The notes beneath the pieces are model-generated. The model made no database searches and was not told the DNA's origin. It was given only the letters and a program-made list of their open reading frames with translations. A DNA stretch of 64,000 nucleotides from Zipacnadum sp036504235. Its GTDB lineage: Bacteria; Armatimonadota; Zipacnadia; Zipacnadales; Zipacnadaceae. Below, in pieces: positions 56,941 to 64,000 of the stretch; within the stretch, counting starts at the first letter, position 1; each line of letters begins with the position of its first letter. The translations under genes were made by a program, and so were the position numbers. The stretch covers positions 1 through 64,000 of the forward strand of contig DASXVN010000017.1 in the NCBI GenBank assembly GCA_036504235.1, read 5' to 3'.

Positions 56941-57870
56941 ATGTCGGACGTTCTGATTGTAGGTTCGCTAGCTTTGGATTCCGTGACCACGCCCTTTGGC
57001 AGCCGCAACCCGGCCTGGGGCGGCGCGGGGCTGTTCGCCTCGGCGGCGGCCAGTCTGCTCTCGCCGGTGCATCTGGTCGGCGTGATTGGCGACGATTTCC
57101 CCCGCGAGGCGCTCAGTATCCTGGAGGAGCGCGGCGTCAGCACCGCGGGTGTGGAGCAGGTGGCGGGCGGCAAGTCCTTTCACTGGGAGGGCGAGTACAA
57201 CTTCGCGATGGACACCGCGACCACCCGCGACACGCAGCTCAACGTCTTCGCCGACTTCAACCCCCAGGTACCGGAGGGCGCGCGGGAGGCGGAGTACGTC
57301 TTCCTCGCCAACATCACGCCCTCGCTGCAATTGCAGGTGCTCGAGCAGATGACCGCGCCCAAGCTGGTGCTCTGCGACACGATGAACTACTGGATCGAGA
57401 GCGCCCGCGAGGACCTACTGCAGGTGCTGGCCCGGGTGGACGGCGCGGCGATGAACGACGCGGAGGTGCGCCAGCTCACCGGCACGCCCAACCTGTGCCG
57501 GGCCGCCGCGGAGGTCCTGGAGATGGGCCCGCGCTTTTTGCTGCTGAAGAAGGGCGAGTACGGCGCCTCGCTGATCACCAATGACGCGCATTTCGCCCTG
57601 CCCTGCTACCCGCTGCCCAGCGTCTTTGACCCCACCGGCGCGGGCGACAGCTTCGCCGGCGGCTTCATCGGCTACCTGGCCTGGCTCAACGCGACCGACG
57701 AGACCGCCCTGCGCCAAGCCCTCGCGGTCGGCACGGTAACGGCCTCCGCCTGCGTAGAGAACTTCTCCTGGGACGCCCTGATCAAGCTGACCGACGAGGA
57801 CCTGTACGGGCGGTACGAGGATTTGCGGGAGATGGTAAGGTTAGAGCCGTGCCCGTTGGGGAAGGGATAG
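56941..57870 (+). CDS. PfkB family carbohydrate/nucleoside kinase 1
   Basis: 309 aa. The ribokinase fold is shown by VLIVGSLALDSVTTPFG, WGGAGLFASAAASLLSPVHLVGVIGDDF, MNDAEVRQLTG, LLLKKGEYGASL and the anion-hole/catalytic block FDPTGAGDSFAGGFIGYL with the Asp base. The FHWEGEYNFAMDTATTRDTQLN lid region is unlike ribokinase or fructokinase and is seen in less-studied PfkB sugar or nucleoside kinases. The substrate is unassigned. Confidence 0.85.
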   Translation: MSDVLIVGSLALDSVTTPFGSRNPAWGGAGLFASAAASLLSPVHLVGVIGDDFPREALSILEERGVSTAGVEQVAGGKSFHWEGEYNFAMDTATTRDTQLNVFADFNPQVPEGAREAEYVFLANITPSLQLQVLEQMTAPKLVLCDTMNYWIESAREDLLQVLARVDGAAMNDAEVRQLTGTPNLCRAAAEVLEMGPRFLLLKKGEYGASLITNDAHFALPCYPLPSVFDPTGAGDSFAGGFIGYLAWLNATDETALRQALAVGTVTASACVENFSWDALIKLTDEDLYGRYEDLREMVRLEPCPLGKG

Positions 57871-57876
57871 GGGCGA

Positions 57877-58034
57877 ACGTCGGCCCACCCCGCCCTCGGC
57901 AGACCTCGGGCACCCCTCCCGGTACGGGAGGGGCTGAGGGGAACGTCAGCGAGAAGAACCTGTGCAAAGAGTCCGAAAGCCCCTCCCCTTTAGGGAGGGG
58001 TGGCGGCTGTCTGCAGCCGCCGGGGTGGGCCGGC
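57877..58034. repeat. Family C repeat (two-hairpin element), copy 2
   Basis: GGCCCACCCCGCCCTCGGCAG, CCCCTCCCGGTACGGGAGGGG, a spacer with GAGAAGAA, CCCCTCCCCTTTAGGGAGGGG, GGCGGCTGTCTGCAGCCGCC and GGGGTGGGCCGG. This is the same as 31822-31976 on the other strand, with a different spacer. Confidence 0.7.
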
Positions 58035-58067
58035 ACGGCCACAAGAGACAACACCTGGAGGTACACC

Positions 58068-59030
58068 ATGCCCGACATCATTACTCTCGGCGAGCCCATC
58101 ATTGACCTGGTCGCCACCGAGCCCTCGCCGGACCTGGTCTCGGCGCTGCATTTCACCAAGGCCGCCGGCGGGGCGCCGATCAACGTAGCCGCCGCTTGCG
58201 CCAAGCTGGGGGCCAGCGCCGGCGTGATCGCCAAGGCCGGCGGCGATCATTTTGGCGACTTCATGCGCGAGACTCTGGAAGAGATCGGCGTGGACACCGA
58301 CTGCTTCCTCCAGGACCCGGAGTACGCCACGCAGCTGGCCTTCGTCTCCAAGGACGCCGAGGGCGTGCCGGACTTCGCTTTCCACGTCAAGCGCAGCGCC
58401 GACACCATGCTGGAGATCGAGGAACTGGACTACGAGTACCTCGCCGAGGGGCTGGTCTTCCACTTTGGGACCATCAGCCTGATCCACGATCCGGTGCGCA
58501 GCACTACCCGCGAGGCGCTCCGCTATGCCCAGGAGCAAGGCCTGCTGATCAGCCTCGACCCCAACCTGCGCCCGACCCTGTGGCCCAGCCAGGACGCTGC
58601 CCTGCGGGCCTTCTGGTCGGCGGTGCCGGAGTGCGACGTGCTCAAGGTCAGCGAGGAGGAGCTGCAGTTCCTCACCGCCGAGCAGGACCTCGCGGCCGGC
58701 GCCGCGGCGGCGGCGGAGATGGGGCCGACGCTGGTGCTGGTCACCCGCGGGCCGGAGGGCGCGTACTTCTACCGCGCCGACGGGATCAGCGGCTCCGTGC
58801 CGGGCTTCGCGGTAGAGGTGGTGGACACGGTGGGCTGCGGGGACACCTTCGTGGCGGCGATGCTGACGCAGTTGGTGGATAGCGAGGTGGACCTGGAGGA
58901 CCTAACGGCGGAGGCGCTCACCGAGATGGTGCGTTTCGCCAACGCCGCCGCCGCCTGCACGGCCACGGGAGCCGGAGTAATGGGCAGCCTCCCCGACCGG
59001 GCCGCCGTGGAGGCGCGGCTCAAGGCGTAG
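58068..59030 (+). CDS. PfkB family sugar kinase 2 (fructokinase-like)
   Basis: 320 aa from ATG 58068, which has GGAGGT 5 nt upstream. The open frame further left is only repeat sequence. LGEPIIDLVATEPSPDL, AGGAPINVAAACAKLGASAGVIAKAGGDHFGDF, LISLDPNLRPTLWP, CDVLKVSEEELQFL and VDTVGCGDTFVAAML are fructokinase-group blocks; GCGD replaces the commoner GAGD, but the catalytic Asp is kept. With the downstream aldolase it suggests use of fructose or a ketose. Confidence 0.88.
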   Translation: MPDIITLGEPIIDLVATEPSPDLVSALHFTKAAGGAPINVAAACAKLGASAGVIAKAGGDHFGDFMRETLEEIGVDTDCFLQDPEYATQLAFVSKDAEGVPDFAFHVKRSADTMLEIEELDYEYLAEGLVFHFGTISLIHDPVRSTTREALRYAQEQGLLISLDPNLRPTLWPSQDAALRAFWSAVPECDVLKVSEEELQFLTAEQDLAAGAAAAAEMGPTLVLVTRGPEGAYFYRADGISGSVPGFAVEVVDTVGCGDTFVAAMLTQLVDSEVDLEDLTAEALTEMVRFANAAAACTATGAGVMGSLPDRAAVEARLKA

Positions 59031-59055
59031 GATTTCCCGCCTCCGCCGCCCCGAT

Positions 59056-59084
59056 TTGACCTGCGGGGCGGCGTATATTAATAT
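59056..59084 (+). promoter_or_regulatory. Sigma-70 promoter of the aldolase gene
   Basis: TTGACC, 17-nt spacer, TAATAT. A GGGGC-TTCG-CCCC tetraloop hairpin (about 59137-59150) lies in the leader. Confidence 0.7.
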
Positions 59085-59192
59085 GTCCTCTGTTTGCGTT
59101 CCGTCGCACTCTGCTGAACAACCCCGACCATCCCGTCGCGGGGCTTCGCCCCACGCCGGGCCCGGGTAATATCTGAAGGAGCTGAACTCAAC

Positions 59193-60173
59193 ATGCCACT
59201 CGTCACTAGTTACCAGGTTCTCTCGGACGCCCTCGCGGGCGGCTACGCCATTGGCGCTTTCAACGCCAATAACCTCGAGTCGGTCAAGGCCGTCATCGAG
59301 GCCTCCGCCGAGAAGGAGTCTCCCGTTATCCTGCAGGTCAGCCAGGGCGCCATCCAGTACGCCGGTCTCGAAGAGGCGGCCGGAATGGTCAAGACCGTCG
59401 CCGACAAGGTCAGCATCCCCGTGGTGCTCCACCTGGACCACGGCACCTCCTGGGAGCAGAACGTGCAGTGCCTGAGGGCGGGCTTCACCTCCCTCATGTA
59501 CGACGGTTCCAAGGAGACCTTCGAGGTCAATATCGAGAACACCAGCTCCATCGTGCGCATGGGCCATGCCTGCGGCGTGCCCGTAGAGGCCGAGCTGGGC
59601 CTGATCCCCAAGGTCGAGGAACTGCTCTCCACCGAGCAACTCAAGCCCATGACCGAGGGCGACTGCGTTAACATCAACGAACTGCTCAGCGACGAGCAGA
59701 AAGAGTACCTGTACTCGAAGATGACCAACGTCGAGCAGGCCGCGGAGTTCGTGGAGCGGACCGGCGTGGACAGCTTGGCCGTCGCCGTGGGCAACATTCA
59801 CGGCGTCCCCGGCAAGGGCTCGCAGATCGACTTCGAGCACCTGACCAAGCTGCAGGCCGCCACCGGGATTCCCCTGGTCCTGCACGGTTCCTCGGGCACC
59901 CCCGACGATCAGCTCAAGCGCGCCTGTGGGATGGGCCTGAGCAAGATCAACGTGGCCACCCACCTGTCCCGCGTGTTCATCATGGGCATCGCCGAGGCGC
60001 TGGCCAAGAACCCGGCGGAGAAGGACTTCCGCAAGGTACTCGGCCCCGGCATGAAGAAGATCAAGGAGACCGTGTACGAGTACATCGACCTGTTCGGCAG
60101 CGAGGGCAAGGCCCCGGCCAACTGGATGTGCGGCGCGACGGGCGTCAAGATCACCAAAGAGTCGCCCGAGTAG
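59193..60173 (+). CDS. fba: Class II fructose-bisphosphate aldolase
   Basis: Zinc aldolase of glycolysis/gluconeogenesis, 326 aa. GAFNANNLESVKAVIEAS, VVLHLDHGTSWEQ (zinc His and catalytic Asp), FTSLMYDGSKETFEVN, VPVEAELGLIPKVE, VAVGNIHGVP and LVLHGSSGTPDDQLKRACGMGLSKINVATHL are all in place. AAGGAG precedes the ATG. It has its own promoter and a terminator-like hairpin after it. Confidence 0.95.
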   Translation: MPLVTSYQVLSDALAGGYAIGAFNANNLESVKAVIEASAEKESPVILQVSQGAIQYAGLEEAAGMVKTVADKVSIPVVLHLDHGTSWEQNVQCLRAGFTSLMYDGSKETFEVNIENTSSIVRMGHACGVPVEAELGLIPKVEELLSTEQLKPMTEGDCVNINELLSDEQKEYLYSKMTNVEQAAEFVERTGVDSLAVAVGNIHGVPGKGSQIDFEHLTKLQAATGIPLVLHGSSGTPDDQLKRACGMGLSKINVATHLSRVFIMGIAEALAKNPAEKDFRKVLGPGMKKIKETVYEYIDLFGSEGKAPANWMCGATGVKITKESPE

Positions 60174-60187
60174 CAGTCACGACCCCC

Positions 60188-60230
60188 TTTCGGCTCCTCT
60201 CGCTCTGCGGGAGGAGCCGAATCGTTTAAG
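60188..60230 (+). terminator. Terminator-like hairpin after fba
   Basis: TTTCGGCTCCTC ... GAGGAGCCGAA form a stem of about 11 bp, followed by TCGTTT. The T tract is short. Confidence 0.6.
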
Positions 60231-60346
60231 GGGACGCTCCGCCCGGATTATCCGCACCTGACCTCTCCCCGGTGGGAACCCGGAGTCCGCCTGGATAGTC
60301 GTACGCAACGAAGACTATTCCTGTGTTGCGAAGGAGATGTCATATC

Positions 60347-61561
60347 ATGCCCCATGCTCACCGACTTGCCTGTCTGTGCGCGTTGACCCTCGCCCTGCTG
60401 GCCGCTAGCGGCGCGGTGAGGGCCGCCGGTAGCGCCGCCCAGATCGAGGACGCTTGCCGAGCCGACCTGGCTCACCGCCTGCACCTGGACCTGGCGGAGA
60501 TTTCCGTAGTCAAGACGGAGCCGGTGACGTGGGACAGCGGCGCCTGGGGCCTGCAGCGACCGGGGATGGTTTACACCAAGGCGCTGGTACCCGGCCTCCG
60601 CGTCGAGCTCAAGGCCCGCGCCTACCGCTACTACTATCATACCGGCGGCGACGGCCTCCAGTACGCGGGCCGCGCGGACCTGTGGGACGCTTCGGCGCTG
60701 TACCTGGAACCCATCGCGGACGAGCCCAACCTCAACGGAAACCTGGTCCAGCTTTCGCTGCTGGGCACCAATCCGCAGATCGTCCTGAGCGGCGTTTCCG
60801 ATTTCGCCCTGCAGACCAACGGCGCGATCCTGGCCACGCGGCGGACCTCGCGCTCCGGCTTTGACCTGGTGTACCTGATGCCCAACTCGGAGCCGGGACC
60901 CGCAGCCGCAGAGGGCAGAGTCCTGACCGGCGCGTTCGCGCTGGCCTGTCCGGTGCTGTCGCCGGCGGGCGACCGGTACGCCGTGTTCTTCCGCCCGATG
61001 GTGGGCATGCCCTGGGCCGTGGAGCGCGGCGCGCTGGGCGGCAAGCCCGAGGCGTTGCCGGACCTGCCGGTGACGGGCCAGCCGCAAGCTCTGGCCTGGG
61101 ACCAAGCGGGCCTGCTGGCCACCGTCCGCACCGACCAGGAACTCAAGCGCTTCCGCCTGGTGGAGAAAGACGGGGCGGAGAGCTGGGAAGCCGCGGGCAG
61201 TATGCCTGCGGGCGACCCGGGCTTTGCCACGATGCTCAGCAAGTCCACCAGCCTGATCATCGAGAACGCCCCGGCGGGCGACCCGGGCGGTACGGATCAT
61301 CCCTCCACCCGCATTTACGAGAAGTTCTTCCTGGGAGACGAGAGAAATATCGCCGTACTGGACAACTTCGTTATGACGCAGGTGGAAGTAACGCCGAGCC
61401 TGCGCTTTGCCCTGATCGTAGGGAGACGCGACGAGGTGCAGAAGGCTTACACGGTGGACCTGCACACCGGAGAGATTCTGGAAACGCTGCCCGATACCGC
61501 GGGCCCGATCCACTTGTTCGTCCGGCCCTCACACTGGGAGCCGCCCCTCCGGGGCTGGTAG
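60347..61561 (+). CDS. Secreted protein of unknown function (beta-propeller-like pattern)
   Basis: 404 aa from ATG 60347 (AAGGAG 10 nt upstream), with a signal peptide (about 1-27, LALLAASGAVRAA). An N-terminal part (about 30-115) precedes repeated beta-strand segments such as VLSGVSDFALQTNGAILATRR, LSPAGDRYAVFFRPM and QALAWDQAGLLATVRT. These look like blades of a WD40/TolB-type propeller. No catalytic motif is seen. It may be a surface or periplasmic sensor or binding protein. Confidence 0.6.
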   Translation: MPHAHRLACLCALTLALLAASGAVRAAGSAAQIEDACRADLAHRLHLDLAEISVVKTEPVTWDSGAWGLQRPGMVYTKALVPGLRVELKARAYRYYYHTGGDGLQYAGRADLWDASALYLEPIADEPNLNGNLVQLSLLGTNPQIVLSGVSDFALQTNGAILATRRTSRSGFDLVYLMPNSEPGPAAAEGRVLTGAFALACPVLSPAGDRYAVFFRPMVGMPWAVERGALGGKPEALPDLPVTGQPQALAWDQAGLLATVRTDQELKRFRLVEKDGAESWEAAGSMPAGDPGFATMLSKSTSLIIENAPAGDPGGTDHPSTRIYEKFFLGDERNIAVLDNFVMTQVEVTPSLRFALIVGRRDEVQKAYTVDLHTGEILETLPDTAGPIHLFVRPSHWEPPLRGW

Positions 61562-61610
61562 ACGGGCCGCGAGACTAGCCACTTTATCCAAACCAAAGGA
61601 CGACCGAATC

Positions 61611-63041
61611 ATGAACGACGCCGCTGTTGAGATCCTACAAGACCTGATTTTGCGCACCCCTTCGGCCGATTTCGCCGCGCGCCAGCAGTCCTGGCGCGAG
61701 GAACTGGCCGCGGAGTATCCCGCCGCCGCCGCCGAGCGGCAGGACGAGATCGCCGAGCTGCTGGCGGAGAACGCCATTGACCTACGCTCGGTGCTGGCCG
61801 ACTGGCGACTGAAGTGCTGGAAAAACCATCCGCACTCGGATAGCTGCGTCGTGCTGCGCGAGCCGGAACTGGCCGCCATGTCCGCCGCGAATCTCGCGCT
61901 GCTCCACGAGTGGGGCCGCACCGACGAGGCCCTCGCCGCGGAGGCGGAGATTACCAGTCTGGCCGAGTCCAATCTGGTGCGTCTCACCCGGATGAGCTTC
62001 GCCGGGCAGACCAATGTCTACTGGGGCAACGACTACGCCGCTCACCTGCGCCCGGCCATGCGCCGCGGCGCGGCCCTGGTGACGACCAACCCGGTGCTGG
62101 TCAATGTGGCGCGCAAGGAAGACCCGGCGCACTGGACCGCTGTGCGCGACGCCCTGCGCGCGAAGTACCCGAACTATAGCCCGGTGGAGCTGGGCTACGC
62201 CCTGACCATTCAGGTGGTCGTGGCCAACGCCAAGCTGCTGCGGCCGATCTGGGAGCTGACCAATGAGCAGTACGGCTACGTCAGCCTGCAGCTTTCCCCG
62301 GAGTGCGCCACGGACGCTGAGAAGATGATCGCCGAGGCCACCTGGGTCTGGGAGCAGCTCACCGCGGAGCTGGGCGGCAAGCCCAACACCGTGTTCAAGG
62401 TGCCGGGGACCAAGGCCGGCCTGGAAGTGGCGGCCGCGCTGACCAGCCGGGGCATCGGCGTCAACGTGACGGTCATGTTCGCCTTGGCCCAGCAGATCGC
62501 GTTCGCCGCGGTCATCGAGAAGAACAGCACCGCACCCGTCAGCTTCCGCACGCAGATGGACGGGCGCCTGGACGATCCGGTGGGTGACGAGATGCAGGCT
62601 GCCGGCGTCAGCGACTGGGAAGAAGTCAAGAAGTGGTGCACGACGGCGATCCGCCAGCGCGAGTACCGGCTGCTCTCCAAGGACCCGCTGGCCGGGGGCC
62701 TGGGCTGCTTTAAGTCCTACCCGCTGCCCGCCGCCGGACGCGGGGTCTGGAACATCCTGCGCTCCATCCACAACGAGCCGGAAGTACCGCTGTACATCAC
62801 GATCTTCCCGGACCGCCAGGCGCAGTTCGACGAGGAGCCGCGCGAGATTGACCCGCAGGGCATGTGGGCGCCGCTGCCCGCCGGCTACCTGGACAAGCTC
62901 AACCAGAGCCAGCTCTTCCGCCAGGCCTTTGAGCCGGACGGCCTGCGCCCCGAGGAGTTCGAGAGCTTCCTCCCCAGCGAGCGAACGCTGGCGCAATTCT
63001 GCGCCAGCTACCGCGAATATCTCGACTGGGTCGCCGAGTAG
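61611..63041 (+). CDS. Large transaldolase-family protein
   Basis: 476 aa. A 120-residue helical N-terminal extension is followed by a transaldolase-type barrel: ALVTTNPVLVNVARKE, YGYVSLQLSPECATDAEKM, NTVFKVPGTKAGLEVAAAL and GIGVNVTVMFALAQQIAFA. The Lys in FKVPGT is the expected Schiff-base residue. The C-terminal third (SYPLPAAGRGVWNILRSIHN ... FCASYREYLDWVAE) is an extension as well. It is longer than classical transaldolase or fructose-6-phosphate aldolase, so specificity is uncertain. AAAGGA lies before the ATG. Confidence 0.82.
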   Translation: MNDAAVEILQDLILRTPSADFAARQQSWREELAAEYPAAAAERQDEIAELLAENAIDLRSVLADWRLKCWKNHPHSDSCVVLREPELAAMSAANLALLHEWGRTDEALAAEAEITSLAESNLVRLTRMSFAGQTNVYWGNDYAAHLRPAMRRGAALVTTNPVLVNVARKEDPAHWTAVRDALRAKYPNYSPVELGYALTIQVVVANAKLLRPIWELTNEQYGYVSLQLSPECATDAEKMIAEATWVWEQLTAELGGKPNTVFKVPGTKAGLEVAAALTSRGIGVNVTVMFALAQQIAFAAVIEKNSTAPVSFRTQMDGRLDDPVGDEMQAAGVSDWEEVKKWCTTAIRQREYRLLSKDPLAGGLGCFKSYPLPAAGRGVWNILRSIHNEPEVPLYITIFPDRQAQFDEEPREIDPQGMWAPLPAGYLDKLNQSQLFRQAFEPDGLRPEEFESFLPSERTLAQFCASYREYLDWVAE

Positions 63042-63072
63042 CAGGAATCCGCCGCACCCAGCAGGAAACGAC

Positions 63073-63104
63073 CGCCGCCACCTCCCTGAGGTGGCGGCGT
63101 TTTT
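63073..63104 (+). terminator. Intrinsic terminator after the transaldolase-like gene
   Basis: An 11-bp perfect stem (CGCCGCCACCT / AGGTGGCGGCG) with CCCTG loop is followed by TTTTT. Confidence 0.9.
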
Positions 63105-63133
63105 CTTACCACTTGCAGTCAACGAGGCGACCC

Positions 63134-64000
63134 ATGAGCGAACGACAACCCCTGATGATCGCGGATTTTGCGGCCCTGCGCCGGAAGATCGCCTCGCCGC
63201 CGGCGGGTCTGGGCGAGTTGCTGGAGCGGTTCAACACCAAGCTGGCCGCCGACGAGGACTTCCGCCGATCCAACCTCTACCTGCCCGCGCTGCTGGGGGA
63301 CTCGGCGGCCCGCGAGCAGGCCCGGACCCAGATTCTGGCGGGAGCCGCGGACTACGGGAGCCGCCCGGACAACGACTACCAGTTTGACGTACACACCTGG
63401 TGCTCGGCGGCACCCGGGATGCGCTGGGCGATCTACTTCGACTGGCTGGACTGCGCGGGGGTGTGGACTGAGGCGGAACGGATCGCGGTCGCGGAGGGCC
63501 TGCTGCACTTTGGCTACACCCACTGCGTGAACACGCTGCGCTCGCGCTTCCCCATGGCCGATAACCAGTCGCTGTCCATGTCGCTGTACTCGGCGGTGAT
63601 CGGCCACGTCTTCTCCACCTGCGCCCCGGTGGCGGAGCGGGCCGCGGCGCTGCGCGACTACGGCTTGAGCCAGATGGAAATCCGCCTGGGCGTGGCCCCG
63701 CCGGAGGGCTACATGGGCGAGGGCTCTACCTACCAGAGTCTCGTGGTCGCGCCGGTGACGATGTGGATCGGCGCCTTTCTGAGCAGCCTGCAGGGACCCG
63801 GCGTGCTCACCCGCCGCTGGGCGCCGATGAACGCCACGCTGCTGGATGTCCTGAAGGTCGAGTCGCTGCTCGCCGACCCCGGGCAACTGCTGCCGCCGTG
63901 GGACCACTACGGCTGGCAGCGGCAATCCAACCTGGCCGCCCTCACTTACTATGCGAGCGCCACGGGCCAGCCGGAGTTACTGGCCGGCGCCGGGACGATC
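63134..64000 (+). CDS. Alpha/alpha-toroid-like protein, truncated by the window end
   Basis: An open frame of 289 codons starts at ATG 63134 (GAGG 7 nt upstream) and runs off the end without a stop. It reads MSERQPLMIADFAALRRKIA and continues with FDVHTWCSAAPGMRWAIYF, LHFGYTHCVNTLRSRFPMAD and PEGYMGEGSTYQSLVVAPV. Repeated amphipathic helices with aromatic and His/Tyr residues (HTW, EGSTYQ) resemble heparinase II/III or alginate-lyase-type toroids. There is no signal peptide. The family call is tentative. Confidence 0.55.
   Translation, partial: MSERQPLMIADFAALRRKIASPPAGLGELLERFNTKLAADEDFRRSNLYLPALLGDSAAREQARTQILAGAADYGSRPDNDYQFDVHTWCSAAPGMRWAIYFDWLDCAGVWTEAERIAVAEGLLHFGYTHCVNTLRSRFPMADNQSLSMSLYSAVIGHVFSTCAPVAERAAALRDYGLSQMEIRLGVAPPEGYMGEGSTYQSLVVAPVTMWIGAFLSSLQGPGVLTRRWAPMNATLLDVLKVESLLADPGQLLPPWDHYGWQRQSNLAALTYYASATGQPELLAGAGTI

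Noticed and set aside
57849..58067. N-terminal extension of PfkB kinase 2 from an upstream ATG
   Set aside because: The extra 73 codons are family C repeat sequence; the ATG at 58068 has a proper ribosome site.
60248..61513. 421-codon minus-strand frame
   Set aside because: The plus-strand frame has a ribosome site and signal peptide; the minus frame is Gln/Arg/Gly-rich noise.
61782..63925. Minus-strand frames opposite the transaldolase-like gene and the last gene
   Set aside because: Antisense to genes with recognisable motifs, and they cross a strong plus-strand terminator.

Overview
The window is GC-rich (mid-60s % by eye), with gene-dense operons and many short palindromic intergenic repeats. 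It most resembles the chromosome of an Armatimonadota-like bacterium. The main reason is a tandem set of four DUF1559-type pseudopilins carrying the FPVFARAR-x-KAQQS-x-CLSN signature and an H-x9-DG motif. Large secreted carbohydrate-active proteins with LamG, discoidin and jelly-roll modules fit the same picture. No rRNA, tRNA, CRISPR array or intact insertion sequence was recognised.

Layout. 1-8100: pheA converges on a long minus-strand run: gspF/pilC, a TPR membrane protein, panC, panD, nadC, a discoidin/SGNH-like secreted protein, a small membrane protein, tatD and a lipoprotein. 8100-15700: a zinc carboxypeptidase-like protein, a HEAT-repeat protein, an orphan DNA methyltransferase directly behind ftsK, a cupredoxin lipoprotein and yebC. 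15700-23420: a 1273-aa secreted glycosidase-like protein, then four pseudopilin genes, each with its own near-identical sigma-70 promoter and its own terminator. 23450-28413: sat, an alkaline-phosphatase-superfamily enzyme, cysC and a polyprenyl-phosphate sugar transferase. This set suggests that PAPS synthesis is tied to an exported or sulfated polysaccharide. 28768-31740: an SsuABC-type transporter led by a ribbon-helix-helix gene with a palindromic operator. 31975-40378: a parvulin lipoprotein, a six-hairpin glycosidase-like protein, a PHP phosphoesterase, an exported acetolactate decarboxylase, pyrD-pyrK, a DUF559 endonuclease gene set inside inverted repeats, argH and a membrane protein.

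40660-49315 is the most unusual region: an apparently complete bacterial ubiquitin-like conjugation locus, all on the minus strand behind one strong promoter. In transcription order it holds a membrane-anchored HtrA-type protease, a YukD/ubiquitin-like protein, an E1 (ThiF fold, TAATG-coupled to the Ubl), a membrane-anchored JAMM peptidase, a soluble JAMM, an E2 with an HPN...C active site, a small membrane protein, a membrane-anchored RING/PHD-like zinc protein, a third JAMM and a ferritin-like protein. Two segments look inserted: a GC-poor four-helix membrane gene, and a membrane gene next to a REP-associated transposase remnant.

49611-64000 is plus-strand: a CHASE2-GAF-PAS histidine kinase, a DUF951 protein, a 1199-aa LamG/glycosidase, a membrane protein, two PfkB kinases, class II fructose-bisphosphate aldolase, a secreted protein of unknown function, a large transaldolase-family protein and a truncated alpha/alpha-toroid-like gene that runs off the end.

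Compact palindromic repeat families (called A to E below) fill most gaps above 100 bases. All functional calls come from reading the sequence; no database search was run.
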